Positions 8,041 through 16,309 of a stretch of 64,000 bases of DNA are shown here, piece after piece. This DNA is from VFMC01 sp050248155 (GTDB lineage Bacteria; Actinomycetota; Acidimicrobiia; Acidimicrobiales; Ilumatobacteraceae). Within the stretch, counting starts at the first letter, position 1. Each line of letters starts with the position of its first letter. The stretch spans positions 1 through 64,000 of the forward strand of contig JBFWSW010000002.1 of NCBI GenBank assembly GCA_050248155.1. Reading direction: 5' to 3'. The position numbers were made by a program, and so were the translations under genes. The notes under the pieces were generated by a model. The model had not been told where the DNA came from. It worked only from the letters and a program-made list of their open reading frames with translations, and made no database searches.

Positions 8041-9633
8041 ATGATCCGCACCGGACAGCAGTACCTCGACAGCCTGCGCGACGGCCGTCGCGTCTACTGC
8101 GGAGGTGAGCTCATCACCGACGTCACCACGCACCCGAAGACGAAGGGCTTCGCGGCGACGATCGCTCACTACTACGACCTCCACCACGAGGTCGAGCACC
8201 AGGATCTGCTCACGTTCGTCGACGAGGACGGGGTTCGGCGGGCGATGCACTGGATGCTGCCGACGAGCAAGGAGCAGGTCGTCCAACGCCGCAGGTACTA
8301 CGAGTTCTGGTGGCGGACCTTCAAAGGGGCGATCTTCACACGCCCGCCGGCATCGATGAACTGCGTCATGTTCGCCCAGGTCGACGACCCGGAGCCCTGG
8401 GAGACCAACAGCACTCTGCACGACGGACAGCCACTCGCGCAGAACATCCGTGACCAGTGGAACCGGCTGAAGACCGCCGACCTGTCGATCTCGCCGATGT
8501 TCCTCGACGTGCAGTACGACCGGAGTCGTGAGGACGCGATGGCCGAGACCCCGATGCTCCACATGGTCCGCAGGGACGACGAGGGAATCGTTGTGCGCGG
8601 ATGGAAGGCGATCGGCACCGGCATGGCGTTCGCCAACGAGCTCCTCATCGGCAACCTCTGGCGCCCTGGACAGACCCCGGAGCAGACGGTGTACGCGCTC
8701 GTCCCCGTCGCGTCGGAGGGTCTGAGCATCTTCTGTCGCCCCTCGAACGCTGCACCCGACGCCGATCCGTTCGATCGTCCGCTCGCCCACATCGGTGACG
8801 AGCTGGACGGGATGGCGTACTTCGACGACGTCCGCATCCCGTGGGAGCGGGTGCAGCACGTGGGCAACCCGCGGCACGCGCAGCTGTACCCCCAGCGGCA
8901 GTTCGACTGGGTGCACGTCGAGACCCAGATCCGCCATGCGACCAACGCCGAGCTGATGGTCGGCCTTGCCTTGCTGATCACGCACGCGTTGGGTACGAAC
9001 ACCGCTCCGACCGTGCAGAGCAACCTCGCCGACCTCATTCGGTTCCGCGAGACCTGTCGTGCGTTCGCGATCGCTGCGGAGGAGACCGGGTTCACCACGC
9101 CTGGCGGCATGTACAAACCCAACAACATCTTCGTCGATTTCGGTCGGGCCTACTACCTCGAGAACATCGCCCACATGACCGACATCCTGATCGACTTCTG
9201 CGGTCGTGGTGTCGTCGTGTACCCCACCGCTGCCGACTTCGACGATCCGTACATCGGGCCGAAGCTCCGTGAGGTGTTCCGCGGTGCCGGCATCTCCGCG
9301 ATCGACCGCACGAAGATCTTCAAGCTCGTCCATGAGCGCTTCCTCACCGAGTGGGGCACTCGCAAGGACATGTTCGAGAAGTTCAACGGCACGCCGCTCT
9401 ACCTCATCAAGCTGCTCACCATGCAGCGGACGGAGTACCAGATCGACGGACCGATGACGCAGCTCGCCCGCGACGTCCTCGAGCTCGGTTCTCTCGACGA
9501 GATCGCGACGCGTGCGGCCGAGTCGGAGCGTACGTCCAACTACGCGCCGGTCCGATACCAGCCGGCGTACGCCCAGGCGCAGGATCAAGCCGACGGCTAC
9601 CGGTCCCCATCGCTCGCAACTGCGGGCGAGTGA
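8041..9633 (+). CDS. 4-hydroxyphenylacetate 3-hydroxylase family FADH2-dependent monooxygenase
   Basis: A 530-residue member of the HpaB family, acyl-CoA dehydrogenase-like in fold. The N-terminal domain (about 1-270) shows ATIAHYYDLHHEVEHQDLLTF and the C-terminal domain (about 280-480) carries helices such as ELMVGLALLITHALG. These enzymes use reduced flavin and oxygen to hydroxylate phenols or chlorophenols, or to oxidise other small aromatics. GAGGAGGAAG immediately before the ATG is a strong ribosome site. Reduced flavin would come from the product of the gene just upstream. The exact substrate is unknown; hydroxyphenylacetate itself is unproven because no hpa ring-cleavage genes are next to it. 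Confidence 0.85.
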   Translation: MIRTGQQYLDSLRDGRRVYCGGELITDVTTHPKTKGFAATIAHYYDLHHEVEHQDLLTFVDEDGVRRAMHWMLPTSKEQVVQRRRYYEFWWRTFKGAIFTRPPASMNCVMFAQVDDPEPWETNSTLHDGQPLAQNIRDQWNRLKTADLSISPMFLDVQYDRSREDAMAETPMLHMVRRDDEGIVVRGWKAIGTGMAFANELLIGNLWRPGQTPEQTVYALVPVASEGLSIFCRPSNAAPDADPFDRPLAHIGDELDGMAYFDDVRIPWERVQHVGNPRHAQLYPQRQFDWVHVETQIRHATNAELMVGLALLITHALGTNTAPTVQSNLADLIRFRETCRAFAIAAEETGFTTPGGMYKPNNIFVDFGRAYYLENIAHMTDILIDFCGRGVVVYPTAADFDDPYIGPKLREVFRGAGISAIDRTKIFKLVHERFLTEWGTRKDMFEKFNGTPLYLIKLLTMQRTEYQIDGPMTQLARDVLELGSLDEIATRAAESERTSNYAPVRYQPAYAQAQDQADGYRSPSLATAGE

Positions 9634-9676
9634 CCCGCCGGTCTGCGCCATCCGGCCGATGCCATAGCGTGGCGAC

Positions 9677-10585
9677 GTGACGCTCGGTGACGTCGACCTC
9701 AACCTGTTGCTCCCACTCGACGCGCTGCTCACCGAGCGCAACGTCACCCGGGCCGGGCGCGCTGTCGGGATGAGCCAACCGACCATGAGCCGCGCGCTGG
9801 CCCGCTTGCGCAGGACGCTCGACGATCCGCTGCTCGTCCGGGTGGGGCGCGAGATGCAGCTGACACCGCGAGCAGCCCACCTCGGCCCGGAGGTGAAGGA
9901 CCTCCTCCGGCGCGCCGAGCGGACGCTCCACCACTCGCCGGTGTTCCACCCGGCGAGCAGCGAGCGCGAGTTCTCGGTGAGCTGCTCGGACTACGCCACC
10001 CTCGTCCTGATGAGCGCGGTGCTGTGTCGCGTGCGCGAGCAGGCTCCCCACGTGCGGCTGCATCTGCTCCCTCGCAGCGACGATGCCCCGGGCCTGCTCC
10101 AGCGCGGCGAGGTCGACCTCGTCGTCGAGCCGGAATCCCTGATGGAAGCAGGATGCTGGAGCACCGAGCCGATCTTCACCGATCGCTGGCGTGCCGCGGT
10201 GTGGTCGGGCTCGCCCCTCGCCCGAGGTCGCATCACGCGCGACCGCTTCCTCGCCGCGCCGTACCTCACGTACACGCTCGGCAACCACCGCGTCCCCAAC
10301 CGTGCCGACCAGCTCCTCGAGCAAGCCGGCATCGGACGGAAGGCCACGGTCACCACCGACAACTTCGCACTCGTGCCATTCCTGCTCCGCGGCACCGACC
10401 TCGTGGCGTTGGTCCTCGAGCGCGGCATCACGGCGTTCGGTGACGCGCTCGAGATCACAGCGTTGGCGCCGCCCGTGCAGCTGCCCCGTCTGGTCGAATC
10501 GATGTTCTGGAACCCGCGTGACGATCACGAGCCAGCGCACCGTTGGCTCCGCGACACGATCCGCGCCACGGCGTCGACGATCTGA
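9677..10585 (+). CDS. LysR-family transcriptional regulator, NodD/NahR subgroup
   Basis: The 302-residue protein opens with DVDLNLLLPLDALLTERNVT and the helix-turn-helix AGRAVGMSQPTMSRALARLR (about residues 30-50), followed by the phrase DPLLVRVGREMQLTPRA typical of the NodD/NahR/LinR branch. The C-terminal co-inducer domain runs from about residue 90. The start is GTG. It lies 43 bases after the monooxygenase and probably activates that operon in response to its aromatic substrate. Co-directional placement, rather than the usual divergent one, suggests either read-through or an own promoter in the short gap. Confidence 0.85.
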   Translation: MTLGDVDLNLLLPLDALLTERNVTRAGRAVGMSQPTMSRALARLRRTLDDPLLVRVGREMQLTPRAAHLGPEVKDLLRRAERTLHHSPVFHPASSEREFSVSCSDYATLVLMSAVLCRVREQAPHVRLHLLPRSDDAPGLLQRGEVDLVVEPESLMEAGCWSTEPIFTDRWRAAVWSGSPLARGRITRDRFLAAPYLTYTLGNHRVPNRADQLLEQAGIGRKATVTTDNFALVPFLLRGTDLVALVLERGITAFGDALEITALAPPVQLPRLVESMFWNPRDDHEPAHRWLRDTIRATASTI

Positions 10586-10593
10586 AGCCGACG

Positions 10594-11490
10594 TCACGCC
10601 CCGGTGAGGGTGGGGAGAAGGGCGCGGGCGACGTCGGCCGGTCGCTCCTCGTGGGCGAACAAACCGGCGCCCGGGATCGGCTCGATGCGGGCATCGGCGA
10701 ACTCGGCGACCATCTCGCGGGCCATGGCGAGCGGGAAGAACTTGTCCTCCTCTCCCCACACGAGCACCACAGGGACATCGATGCGTCGGTGCAGCGCAGC
10801 GAGATCGCGGACCAGTCCGTAGTCGAACGTGCGCAGGATGCGCACCGCAGCACCGCGGTGTCGAGCAGACCGGTGGAGCGGCTGGAGGAAGAACTCGTCG
10901 AACTCTCCCTCGAGCAGTGACGAGTCGGCGAAGGCGTCGCCGAGGATCAGCGGGTGGCGCCGCAGCCGAGGCTTGCCGGCCAGCCAGCCGAGTGCGGCGC
11001 CGAAGCCGGGGAGCTTCCGCCCGGCGAGGAACGCTCGGAACTTCCAGCTGGTGCCGGTCGACATCTCGGTGTCGATCAGGCCGAGGGCGCGCATTCGCCC
11101 GTCGCCGGCGAGCGCGTGGCGGGCGATCAGGCCGCCGCTGTCGTGGCCGACGACAGCGACGTCGTCGAGCTCGAGCAGATCGAGGGTCCGGCGGACGGCC
11201 TGGATGTGGGTCCTGATGGACAGAGCGATGTCGGGTGTGTACCTGCTCGAGCCCGCGCCCGGCAGATCGATGAGGTGGCAGGTGACGTGATCGGCGAGGT
11301 GGGGGAGCAGCGTTCGAAAGGTCGCCGCGCTGACCGGCCAGCCGTGCACGAACAGCACGTCGGGGCCGCTGCCGACGACCCGGTAGGCGACCTCGCCGGC
11401 CCCCACATCGAGGAATCGATCCGGCTCGCGTCGGAACAGGTCGGCAGCCTGTGCCGGATCGAGGCCGGTCGGTCGCGCCGGTTGGTCCAT
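10594..11490 (-). CDS. Alpha/beta hydrolase with an aspartate nucleophile (epoxide hydrolase/dehalogenase-like)
   Basis: The 298-residue enzyme shows the oxyanion-hole motif HGWP (residues 49-52) and the nucleophile elbow GHDSGG, which places Asp117 rather than Ser at the nucleophile position, as in epoxide hydrolases and haloalkane or haloacid dehalogenases. A cap region (about 145-215) and the late VWGEEDKFFP and AGLFAHEE segments supply the acid and His. It is divergent from a TetR gene across a perfect operator-like palindrome, so that regulator very probably represses it. The substrate is unknown. Confidence 0.85.
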   Translation of the reverse strand: MDQPARPTGLDPAQAADLFRREPDRFLDVGAGEVAYRVVGSGPDVLFVHGWPVSAATFRTLLPHLADHVTCHLIDLPGAGSSRYTPDIALSIRTHIQAVRRTLDLLELDDVAVVGHDSGGLIARHALAGDGRMRALGLIDTEMSTGTSWKFRAFLAGRKLPGFGAALGWLAGKPRLRRHPLILGDAFADSSLLEGEFDEFFLQPLHRSARHRGAAVRILRTFDYGLVRDLAALHRRIDVPVVLVWGEEDKFFPLAMAREMVAEFADARIEPIPGAGLFAHEERPADVARALLPTLTGA

Positions 11491-11504
11491 GGCTCGTCTC
11501 CCAT

Positions 11505-11530
11505 CCGTTTGTAGTGATCACTACAAACGG
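11505..11530. promoter_or_regulatory. Perfect 26-bp palindrome, TetR operator candidate
   Basis: Bases 11505-11530 read the same on both strands; the arms are CCGTTTGTAGTGA and its complement. It sits between the divergent hydrolase and TetR genes, 14 bases before the hydrolase start and 31 before the TetR start, where a bound TetR dimer pair would block both. Confidence 0.8.
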
Positions 11531-11537
11531 TAGTTGA

Positions 11538-11547
11538 AGTGATCACT
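11538..11547. promoter_or_regulatory. Second half-length TetR operator (AGTGATCACT)
   Basis: AGTGATCACT repeats the core of the neighbouring 26-bp palindrome and lies 14 bases before the TetR start, suggesting autoregulation by two sites of different strength. Confidence 0.6.
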
Positions 11548-11561
11548 ACGATCAAGGTTCG

Positions 11562-12116
11562 ATGGGCTACCGCCACACCAAGGACGACATCCGCGACGGC
11601 GCGATCGTGGCAGCCTTCGAGGACGGGCTGAGCAGGCTGACCTTCGGCAGCGTGGCCAAGCGGCTCGGCATCAGCGACCGGGTCGTCGTCTACTACTTCC
11701 CGACCAAGGACGACCTCGTCACCGAGGTCCTGTTCGAGGTGGGCTCGCAGCTCCAGGCAGCGCTCGCCCCCGTCGTCGCCGTTCCTGCCGGCGACCACGT
11801 CGAACTGATGAGGGCGGTGTGGCCGGTGCTCGCTTGCGCTGACGCCGATGCCGTGTTCGCCTTGTTCTTCGAGGCGATCGGGCTGGCGGCCGCCGGCCGC
11901 GAGCCCTTCGCCACCTTCGTGCCGCAGCTCGTCGACGGGTGGATCGGATGGGCGGCGGAACGCCTACGTGGCGCGCCCGCGACACGTCGCAGTGAGGCTG
12001 CGGCGGCCATCGCCACCGTCGACGGCCTCCTCATGATCCGCCAGGTCGCGGGCGCCGAGGTCGCCGAGCGTGCGGCGAGACGGCTCGGCGTCGCCGGCCC
12101 TTCACGGTCGCGCTGA
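11562..12116 (+). CDS. TetR-family repressor of the divergent hydrolase
   Basis: The 184-residue protein has the N-terminal TetR helix-turn-helix (about residues 10-52): DGAIVAAFEDGLSRLTFGSV then KRLGISDRVVVYYFPTKDDL. The remaining helices form a ligand-binding domain that I cannot assign to a ligand. It is transcribed away from the Asp-nucleophile hydrolase, and two copies of the GTGATCAC palindrome lie between. The arrangement indicates a self-contained sensor-enzyme pair: the ligand is likely the hydrolase substrate. The gene overlaps the converging downstream gene by 15 bases. Confidence 0.85.
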   Translation: MGYRHTKDDIRDGAIVAAFEDGLSRLTFGSVAKRLGISDRVVVYYFPTKDDLVTEVLFEVGSQLQAALAPVVAVPAGDHVELMRAVWPVLACADADAVFALFFEAIGLAAAGREPFATFVPQLVDGWIGWAAERLRGAPATRRSEAAAAIATVDGLLMIRQVAGAEVAERAARRLGVAGPSRSR

Positions 12117-12620
12117 TCGCGCGTGCACACCTCCAGCAGCCCTGAACGTCGCGGCGACGCGCGCGTCGTGCAGGCCGGACAGCACCTCCATTTGGGAGTC
12201 GGCCCGCGCGATCAATGCATCGAGGTCGACGGTCGTCGGAGCTGGTGCAGCAACCCGCAAGGTCTCCCACAACGAACGCTTGCCACGCACGGCCATCTGC
12301 AAGGCCTCGATCTCGACGATCGTCGACAACGGTGATCGCTCGATCAGGCGGCCGTTCGGCTTGAGCGCACCGAGCTTCTCGCCGACCGCGGCGACGCCGG
12401 ACTTCAATCGGCTGGGCTCGAAGCCCAGCGCGTCCATCATCGCCAGCAGCGCATCGTGATCGGCTGTGATGTCACCCGCCAACGCTGCCAGCACGTCTGC
12501 GTCATCTGAACCAGCCTCGGCCTCGGCGAGGCGCGCTGCCCGTCGCGATCCCGCGGTCGCGCCGGCAACGTGATCCTCGAGGTAGATCCCGAGCAACTTG
12601 GTCGCCTCGTCTGCACCCAT
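12102..12620 (-). CDS. Hypothetical helical protein
   Basis: I do not recognise this 172-residue protein. It is rich in Ala, Leu, Glu and Asp and predicted mostly helical, with an N-terminal part (LLGIYLEDHVAGATAGSRRA) and DALLAMMDALGF reminiscent of four-helix ferritin-like proteins, but without a clear di-iron ExxH pair. ATG 12620 begins the frame and no signal peptide or span is present. A 154-base gap separates it from the Rrf2 gene on the same strand, so they might be co-transcribed. Confidence 0.55.
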   Translation of the reverse strand: MGADEATKLLGIYLEDHVAGATAGSRRAARLAEAEAGSDDADVLAALAGDITADHDALLAMMDALGFEPSRLKSGVAAVGEKLGALKPNGRLIERSPLSTIVEIEALQMAVRGKRSLWETLRVAAPAPTTVDLDALIARADSQMEVLSGLHDARVAATFRAAGGVHARSARP

Positions 12621-12774
12621 CGGTCCATCCCTTCATCGGTCGATCGGTCGAGCGTCGGGACGAGCGCTCGTCGCGGCCTCCACGCTCGGCCTCCCCATCG
12701 TCTTCCCTCCTTGCCGCCGAATGAACCCTGTCGCTGGCCCTCGCAGCAGCTTGCTGTCGAGGTCGCAGCTTGCG

Positions 12775-13263
12775 TCAGCTGCGGTCGGCCCCTCGGAGGA
12801 ACCAGCGCCGCACACGCTCGGGGACCGCCGGTGCCGTCGCTGACACGTCGGCCGCGATCTCGGCGATCGTGTGACGATCGAGCTCGGCCCGCCATGCCGC
12901 CTCAGCGCCCAGCATGATCGAGTTGATCTGACATGGCGTGCGGCAGCTGGCCTTCGACGCGGGCAGTGGCCCTCGCTGCCGGATCTCGGCACAACGGAAC
13001 GCCGGCTCGTCGCCCTCGATCGCCTGCATCACGTCGAGCGTCGAGATCGCCTCGGGTGCTCGGGCGAGTGCGAAGCCCCCGTGCTGCCCGGGCACCGACT
13101 TCAGGACGCCCGCGCGCGACAGCGCTTGCAGCTGCTTGTTCAAGTAGGCGGGCGGGAGCTCGTGGAACTCGGCGAGCCGCGCGGATGACGCCGGCCCACC
13201 GTCGATCCACACGAGGTTGACGCATGCGTGGATCGCCCACTCGACGCCCTGGTTGATGCGCAC
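12775..13263 (-). CDS. Rrf2-family transcriptional regulator with three cysteines
   Basis: The 162-residue product starts MRINQGVEWAIHACVNLVWI and has the Rrf2 winged helix (LAEFHELPPAYLNKQLQALS, GQHGGFALAR). Three Cys in the later half (FRCAEIR, ASCRTPC) sit where IscR/NsrR-type members bind an iron-sulphur cluster, so redox or nitrosative sensing is possible; CymR-like members without a cluster are the alternative. It is divergent from an AhpD-like gene with a clear palindrome between, and it likely controls both. Confidence 0.85.
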   Translation of the reverse strand: MRINQGVEWAIHACVNLVWIDGGPASSARLAEFHELPPAYLNKQLQALSRAGVLKSVPGQHGGFALARAPEAISTLDVMQAIEGDEPAFRCAEIRQRGPLPASKASCRTPCQINSIMLGAEAAWRAELDRHTIAEIAADVSATAPAVPERVRRWFLRGADRS

Positions 13264-13305
13264 GAACCTGGATCGTAGCCATCCAGATTTGACGTCGGCG
13301 TTGAT

Positions 13306-13324
13306 CTGGATAATCTATATCCAG
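13306..13324. promoter_or_regulatory. Rrf2 operator candidate CTGGATA-N5-TATCCAG
   Basis: CTGGATA (13306-13312), five bases, and TATCCAG (13318-13324) form a perfect inverted repeat in an unusually AT-rich spot between the divergent Rrf2 and AhpD-like genes. A third half-like copy ATCCAGAT is at 13281. Confidence 0.7.
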
Positions 13325-13362
13325 TTATCTGATGATCAGCACCACGATCCGAGGAGGATCCC

Positions 13363-13842
13363 ATGGGCAACCGTCCCCGTCCGCCGGTTCCGCTGTTCGA
13401 GCACTTCCCTCCGGGATACGCGGCGATGCGCGCCTTGGAGGACGCGACAGCGTCCGGCCCCCTCGACGACCGGCTCTACGAGCTCGTGAAGCTGCGCGCC
13501 TCGCAACTCAACGGTTGTGCGTACTGCATCGACATGCACGCCAAGGACGCACGCGCATTGGGCGAGACGGATGATCGGCTGAACCTCCTGTCGGTCTGGC
13601 GTGAAGTCGACCTGTTCGACGATGCCGAGCGGGCCGCGCTCGCGCTCACCGAAGCGGTCACGCTGATCGCAGACGGTCACGTGCCGGCGGAGACGGAAGA
13701 CCGAGCGCGCGCCGTGTTCGACGACGCCAGCTACGCGAACCTCGTCTTCGCCATCGCCACGATCAATGCGTGGAACCGACTCGCCATCACCGGGCACAGC
13801 GAGGCGGGCCACTACCAGCCGCGGCAGCGGGCAGCCCGGTGA
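13363..13842 (+). CDS. AhpD-like carboxymuconolactone decarboxylase family protein
   Basis: This 159-residue protein carries the CMD/AhpD active-site signature GCAYCIDMHA, giving Cys52, Cys55 and His59, the relay used by alkylhydroperoxidase D-type proteins to reduce peroxides through a CxxC disulphide. ATG 13363 has AGGAGG nearby upstream. It is divergent from the Rrf2 regulator; peroxide or redox defence under that regulator is the simplest reading. Members with the same motif whose substrate is unknown are very common. Confidence 0.85.
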   Translation: MGNRPRPPVPLFEHFPPGYAAMRALEDATASGPLDDRLYELVKLRASQLNGCAYCIDMHAKDARALGETDDRLNLLSVWREVDLFDDAERAALALTEAVTLIADGHVPAETEDRARAVFDDASYANLVFAIATINAWNRLAITGHSEAGHYQPRQRAAR

Positions 13843-13860
13843 CGACGTTCTCGTCCGCGG

Positions 13861-14991
13861 TCAACGCGGCGGCAAGGCCGGTGGACCAAGGCGTGGGCGG
13901 GCCTTGCCCCACGTCGAGAACAAGGCAGGATGTCGAACGTGTCGCATCGGCCCGATGCCGTCCCACTCGGGCCACTCGCGCACGTCGTACAACTCGTTGT
14001 TGACGGTCTGCGCGTCCTGCAGGTGCTGGTCGATGGTGAGGCACGGAGCGGCGGGAACATCATGTCGTGCCAGCGCCTCCAGCCACTCGGCCGTCGGGCG
14101 CGAGCGCAGTATGCCTTCCAGCTCGCGGAAGAGCGTGCGCGTCAGCTCGATGCCATCGGTCGGTGCCATGACCGTGTCGACGAGGTCCGCGCGTCCGACG
14201 GCCTCGAGCGTCCGGCGCACCTGATCCGCTGTCACCGGGACGACGACGATCCAGCCGTCAGCGGTGGGAAGCGGTCGCACCGCACCCGGGTGGAGGTTCC
14301 TCGGCGACGGGGGCTCGTGCTGTGTGAGCGTGCGGTGCACCATCACGTCGACGAAGTTGGCGTACGCGGCAGCGTCGAACATCGCGACATCGACGCGGTC
14401 GGCGGCACCGTGGCGCTCGCGTCCGAACAGCGCTGCGAGCGCGGCTTGGCACACCAGCATCGCCGACATCTTGTCGACCGTGAACGAGAGGTCGAGCGCC
14501 GGTGTCTCGCCGTCACCGTTGGCCTCGGTGAGACCGAGCCGGGCCTGGATGATGGTGTCGAACACCGGCGACTCCGCGAGCGGGCCGTCGGTGCCGAAGC
14601 CACTCACCCACAACCGGATGAGGCGTGGATACCGCTGTGCGAGATCGTCGTCGCGCAACCCCAGCCGCTCGGCGACGGGTTGGCGCCAGTTGCACAGCAA
14701 CATGTCGGCCGTCGCCAGCAGGTCGTGGAGCTCGGCCTGGGCGACCGGGTCCTTCAGGTCCATCACGCGGCCGTGCTTGCCGCGGTTCGAGCTGATCCAC
14801 ATCGGGCTCGTCCCCGATGGGTGGCGGCCCAGGCGGCGCATCGGATCGCCACGTGGCGGCTCGATCTTGATCACCTCGGCACCCAGATCGGCGAGCATCG
14901 CGCCGGCGAGCGGTGCAGCGATGAAGCTCGCCAGCTCGACGACTCGCACGCCGTCCAGTGGACCTCGGCCGGTGTCATCGCGGTTCGGCAT
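13861..14991 (-). CDS. CaiB/BaiF family (class III) CoA-transferase
   Basis: A 376-residue protein with the family opening GVRVVELASFIAAPLAGAML and ADLGAEVIKIEPPRGDPMRR. The catalytic Asp that forms the acyl-anhydride intermediate is most likely Asp173 in SFTVDKMSAMLV. Such enzymes move CoA between carboxylic acids and would activate or recycle an acid in the pathway. It lies 34 bases downstream of an acyl-CoA dehydrogenase on the same strand, so both are likely driven from the class A operator at 16227. Confidence 0.9.
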   Translation of the reverse strand: MPNRDDTGRGPLDGVRVVELASFIAAPLAGAMLADLGAEVIKIEPPRGDPMRRLGRHPSGTSPMWISSNRGKHGRVMDLKDPVAQAELHDLLATADMLLCNWRQPVAERLGLRDDDLAQRYPRLIRLWVSGFGTDGPLAESPVFDTIIQARLGLTEANGDGETPALDLSFTVDKMSAMLVCQAALAALFGRERHGAADRVDVAMFDAAAYANFVDVMVHRTLTQHEPPSPRNLHPGAVRPLPTADGWIVVVPVTADQVRRTLEAVGRADLVDTVMAPTDGIELTRTLFRELEGILRSRPTAEWLEALARHDVPAAPCLTIDQHLQDAQTVNNELYDVREWPEWDGIGPMRHVRHPALFSTWGKARPRLGPPALPPR

Positions 14992-15025
14992 CGTGGGCTC
15001 CTCTCTGCACGTGACGGCCGTGGGC

Positions 15026-16192
15026 TCAGTACGAGCGGGGCAGGCCGAGCACGTGCTCGCTGACGTAGTTGAGGATCATCTCCTGCGGGATGGGTGCGAT
15101 CTGCATCAGACGCGCCTCGCGCCAGTAGCGCTCGACGTCGTACTCCTGCGCGTATCCGAAGCCACCGTGGGTCTGCATCGCCCGGTCGGCTGCGAAGAAC
15201 CCGGCATCGGCGGCCAGGTACTTGGCGATGTTGGCCTGCTCGCCGCACTTCAGGCCCTGGTCGTAGCGCCACGATGCCTGGCGGATGACCAGCTCGGCGG
15301 CCGACAGGCGGGCGTACGCCTCGGCGAGCGGGAACGCGATGCCCTGGTTCTTGCCGATCGGCCGTCCGAACACGACACGCTCGTTCGCGTACGCCACCGC
15401 ACGCCGCAGCGCTGCGCGGCCGATGCCCAGGGCTTCCGACGCGATGAGGATTCGCTCGGGGTTCAGGCCGTCGAGCAGGTACTCGAAACCTCGTCCTTCC
15501 TCGCCGACACGGTGACTGACAGGCACCTCGAGCTCGTCGTAGACCGTTTCGCAGGACACGACGGCATTGCGGCCCACCTTGGGGATCGGCGTGATGCCGA
15601 CGCGTGGATCCTTGAGGTCGGCGAGCAGCAAGGTCATGCCGTCGGTGCGGCGTGCGCACTCGGCGAGCGGTGTGGTGCGGACGAGGAGCAGGACCTTGTC
15701 GCACAGCGTCGCCTTCGTCGTCCACACCTTGCGGCCCTGCACGACGTAGTGGTCGCCGACCAGCGTGGCGCGCGTCTGGATCGCGGTGGTGTCCGTCCCC
15801 GAGTTGGGCTCGGTGACGCCGAACGCGACATGCAGGGCCCCGTTCGCGACCTCGGGCAGGTAGCGCTGCTTCAGCTCCTCGCTGCCGTGCTTGACGACCG
15901 GGTTCATGCCGAAGATCGACAGGTGCACGGCAGAGCAGCCGTTCATCGCCGCGCCCGAGGCGGCGATCTCCTCGAGGATGATCGAGGCTTCGGTGATGCC
16001 GCGGCCGCCTCCGCCGTACTCCTCGGGGATGGCGACACCGATCCATCCGCCCGCCGCGAGGGCGTCGTAGAACTCGGTGGGGAACTCATGAGCCGCGTCG
16101 TGCTCGCGCCAGTACGAATCCGGGAAGTCGCGACACACCGCGCGAACGCCCTCGCGCAGTTCCTCGTGCAACTCGTCGGGTGCGAACTCCAT
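15026..16192 (-). CDS. Acyl-CoA dehydrogenase
   Basis: This 388-residue flavoprotein has all three ACAD domains: N-terminal helices with GVAIPEEYGG, the middle beta domain with GVTEPNSGTDTTAIQTRA and GRKVWTTKATLCDKVLLLVR, and the C-terminal helices with YANERVVFGRPIGKNQGIAF and THGGFGYAQEYDVERYWREA. At the place where medium-chain enzymes have EGT (catalytic Glu) the sequence is IAPIPQEM, so the base must come from elsewhere or the enzyme works differently. It would introduce a 2,3-double bond in an acyl-CoA. First gene of a two-gene unit with the CoA-transferase. Confidence 0.9.
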   Translation of the reverse strand: MEFAPDELHEELREGVRAVCRDFPDSYWREHDAAHEFPTEFYDALAAGGWIGVAIPEEYGGGGRGITEASIILEEIAASGAAMNGCSAVHLSIFGMNPVVKHGSEELKQRYLPEVANGALHVAFGVTEPNSGTDTTAIQTRATLVGDHYVVQGRKVWTTKATLCDKVLLLVRTTPLAECARRTDGMTLLLADLKDPRVGITPIPKVGRNAVVSCETVYDELEVPVSHRVGEEGRGFEYLLDGLNPERILIASEALGIGRAALRRAVAYANERVVFGRPIGKNQGIAFPLAEAYARLSAAELVIRQASWRYDQGLKCGEQANIAKYLAADAGFFAADRAMQTHGGFGYAQEYDVERYWREARLMQIAPIPQEMILNYVSEHVLGLPRSY

Positions 16193-16226
16193 CGTGGTCC
16201 CTCCTGCGCCCGATCCTACAGACGAA

Positions 16227-16240
16227 CAACCAGTGGTTTG
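16227..16240. promoter_or_regulatory. Class A operator CAACCA-GT-GGTTTG
   Basis: Inverted repeat in the 117-base gap between the divergent acyl-CoA dehydrogenase (starts 16192) and crotonase (starts 16310) genes; leftmost of the repeated sites that mark the catabolic island. Confidence 0.75.
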
Positions 16241-16309
16241 AATCGTCGGCTAGGGTGTGCACGCTTCGGGCGCCCGAACCGCCCGTCGTCGAGACGAGGG
16301 GAACGAACG

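Noticed and set aside
7462..9786. Long open frame on the minus strand opposite the flavin reductase and HpaB genes
   Set aside because: It is a GC-rich antisense shadow: composition is dominated by Arg/Val/Glu/Asp repeats, and no family motif or ribosome site is seen.
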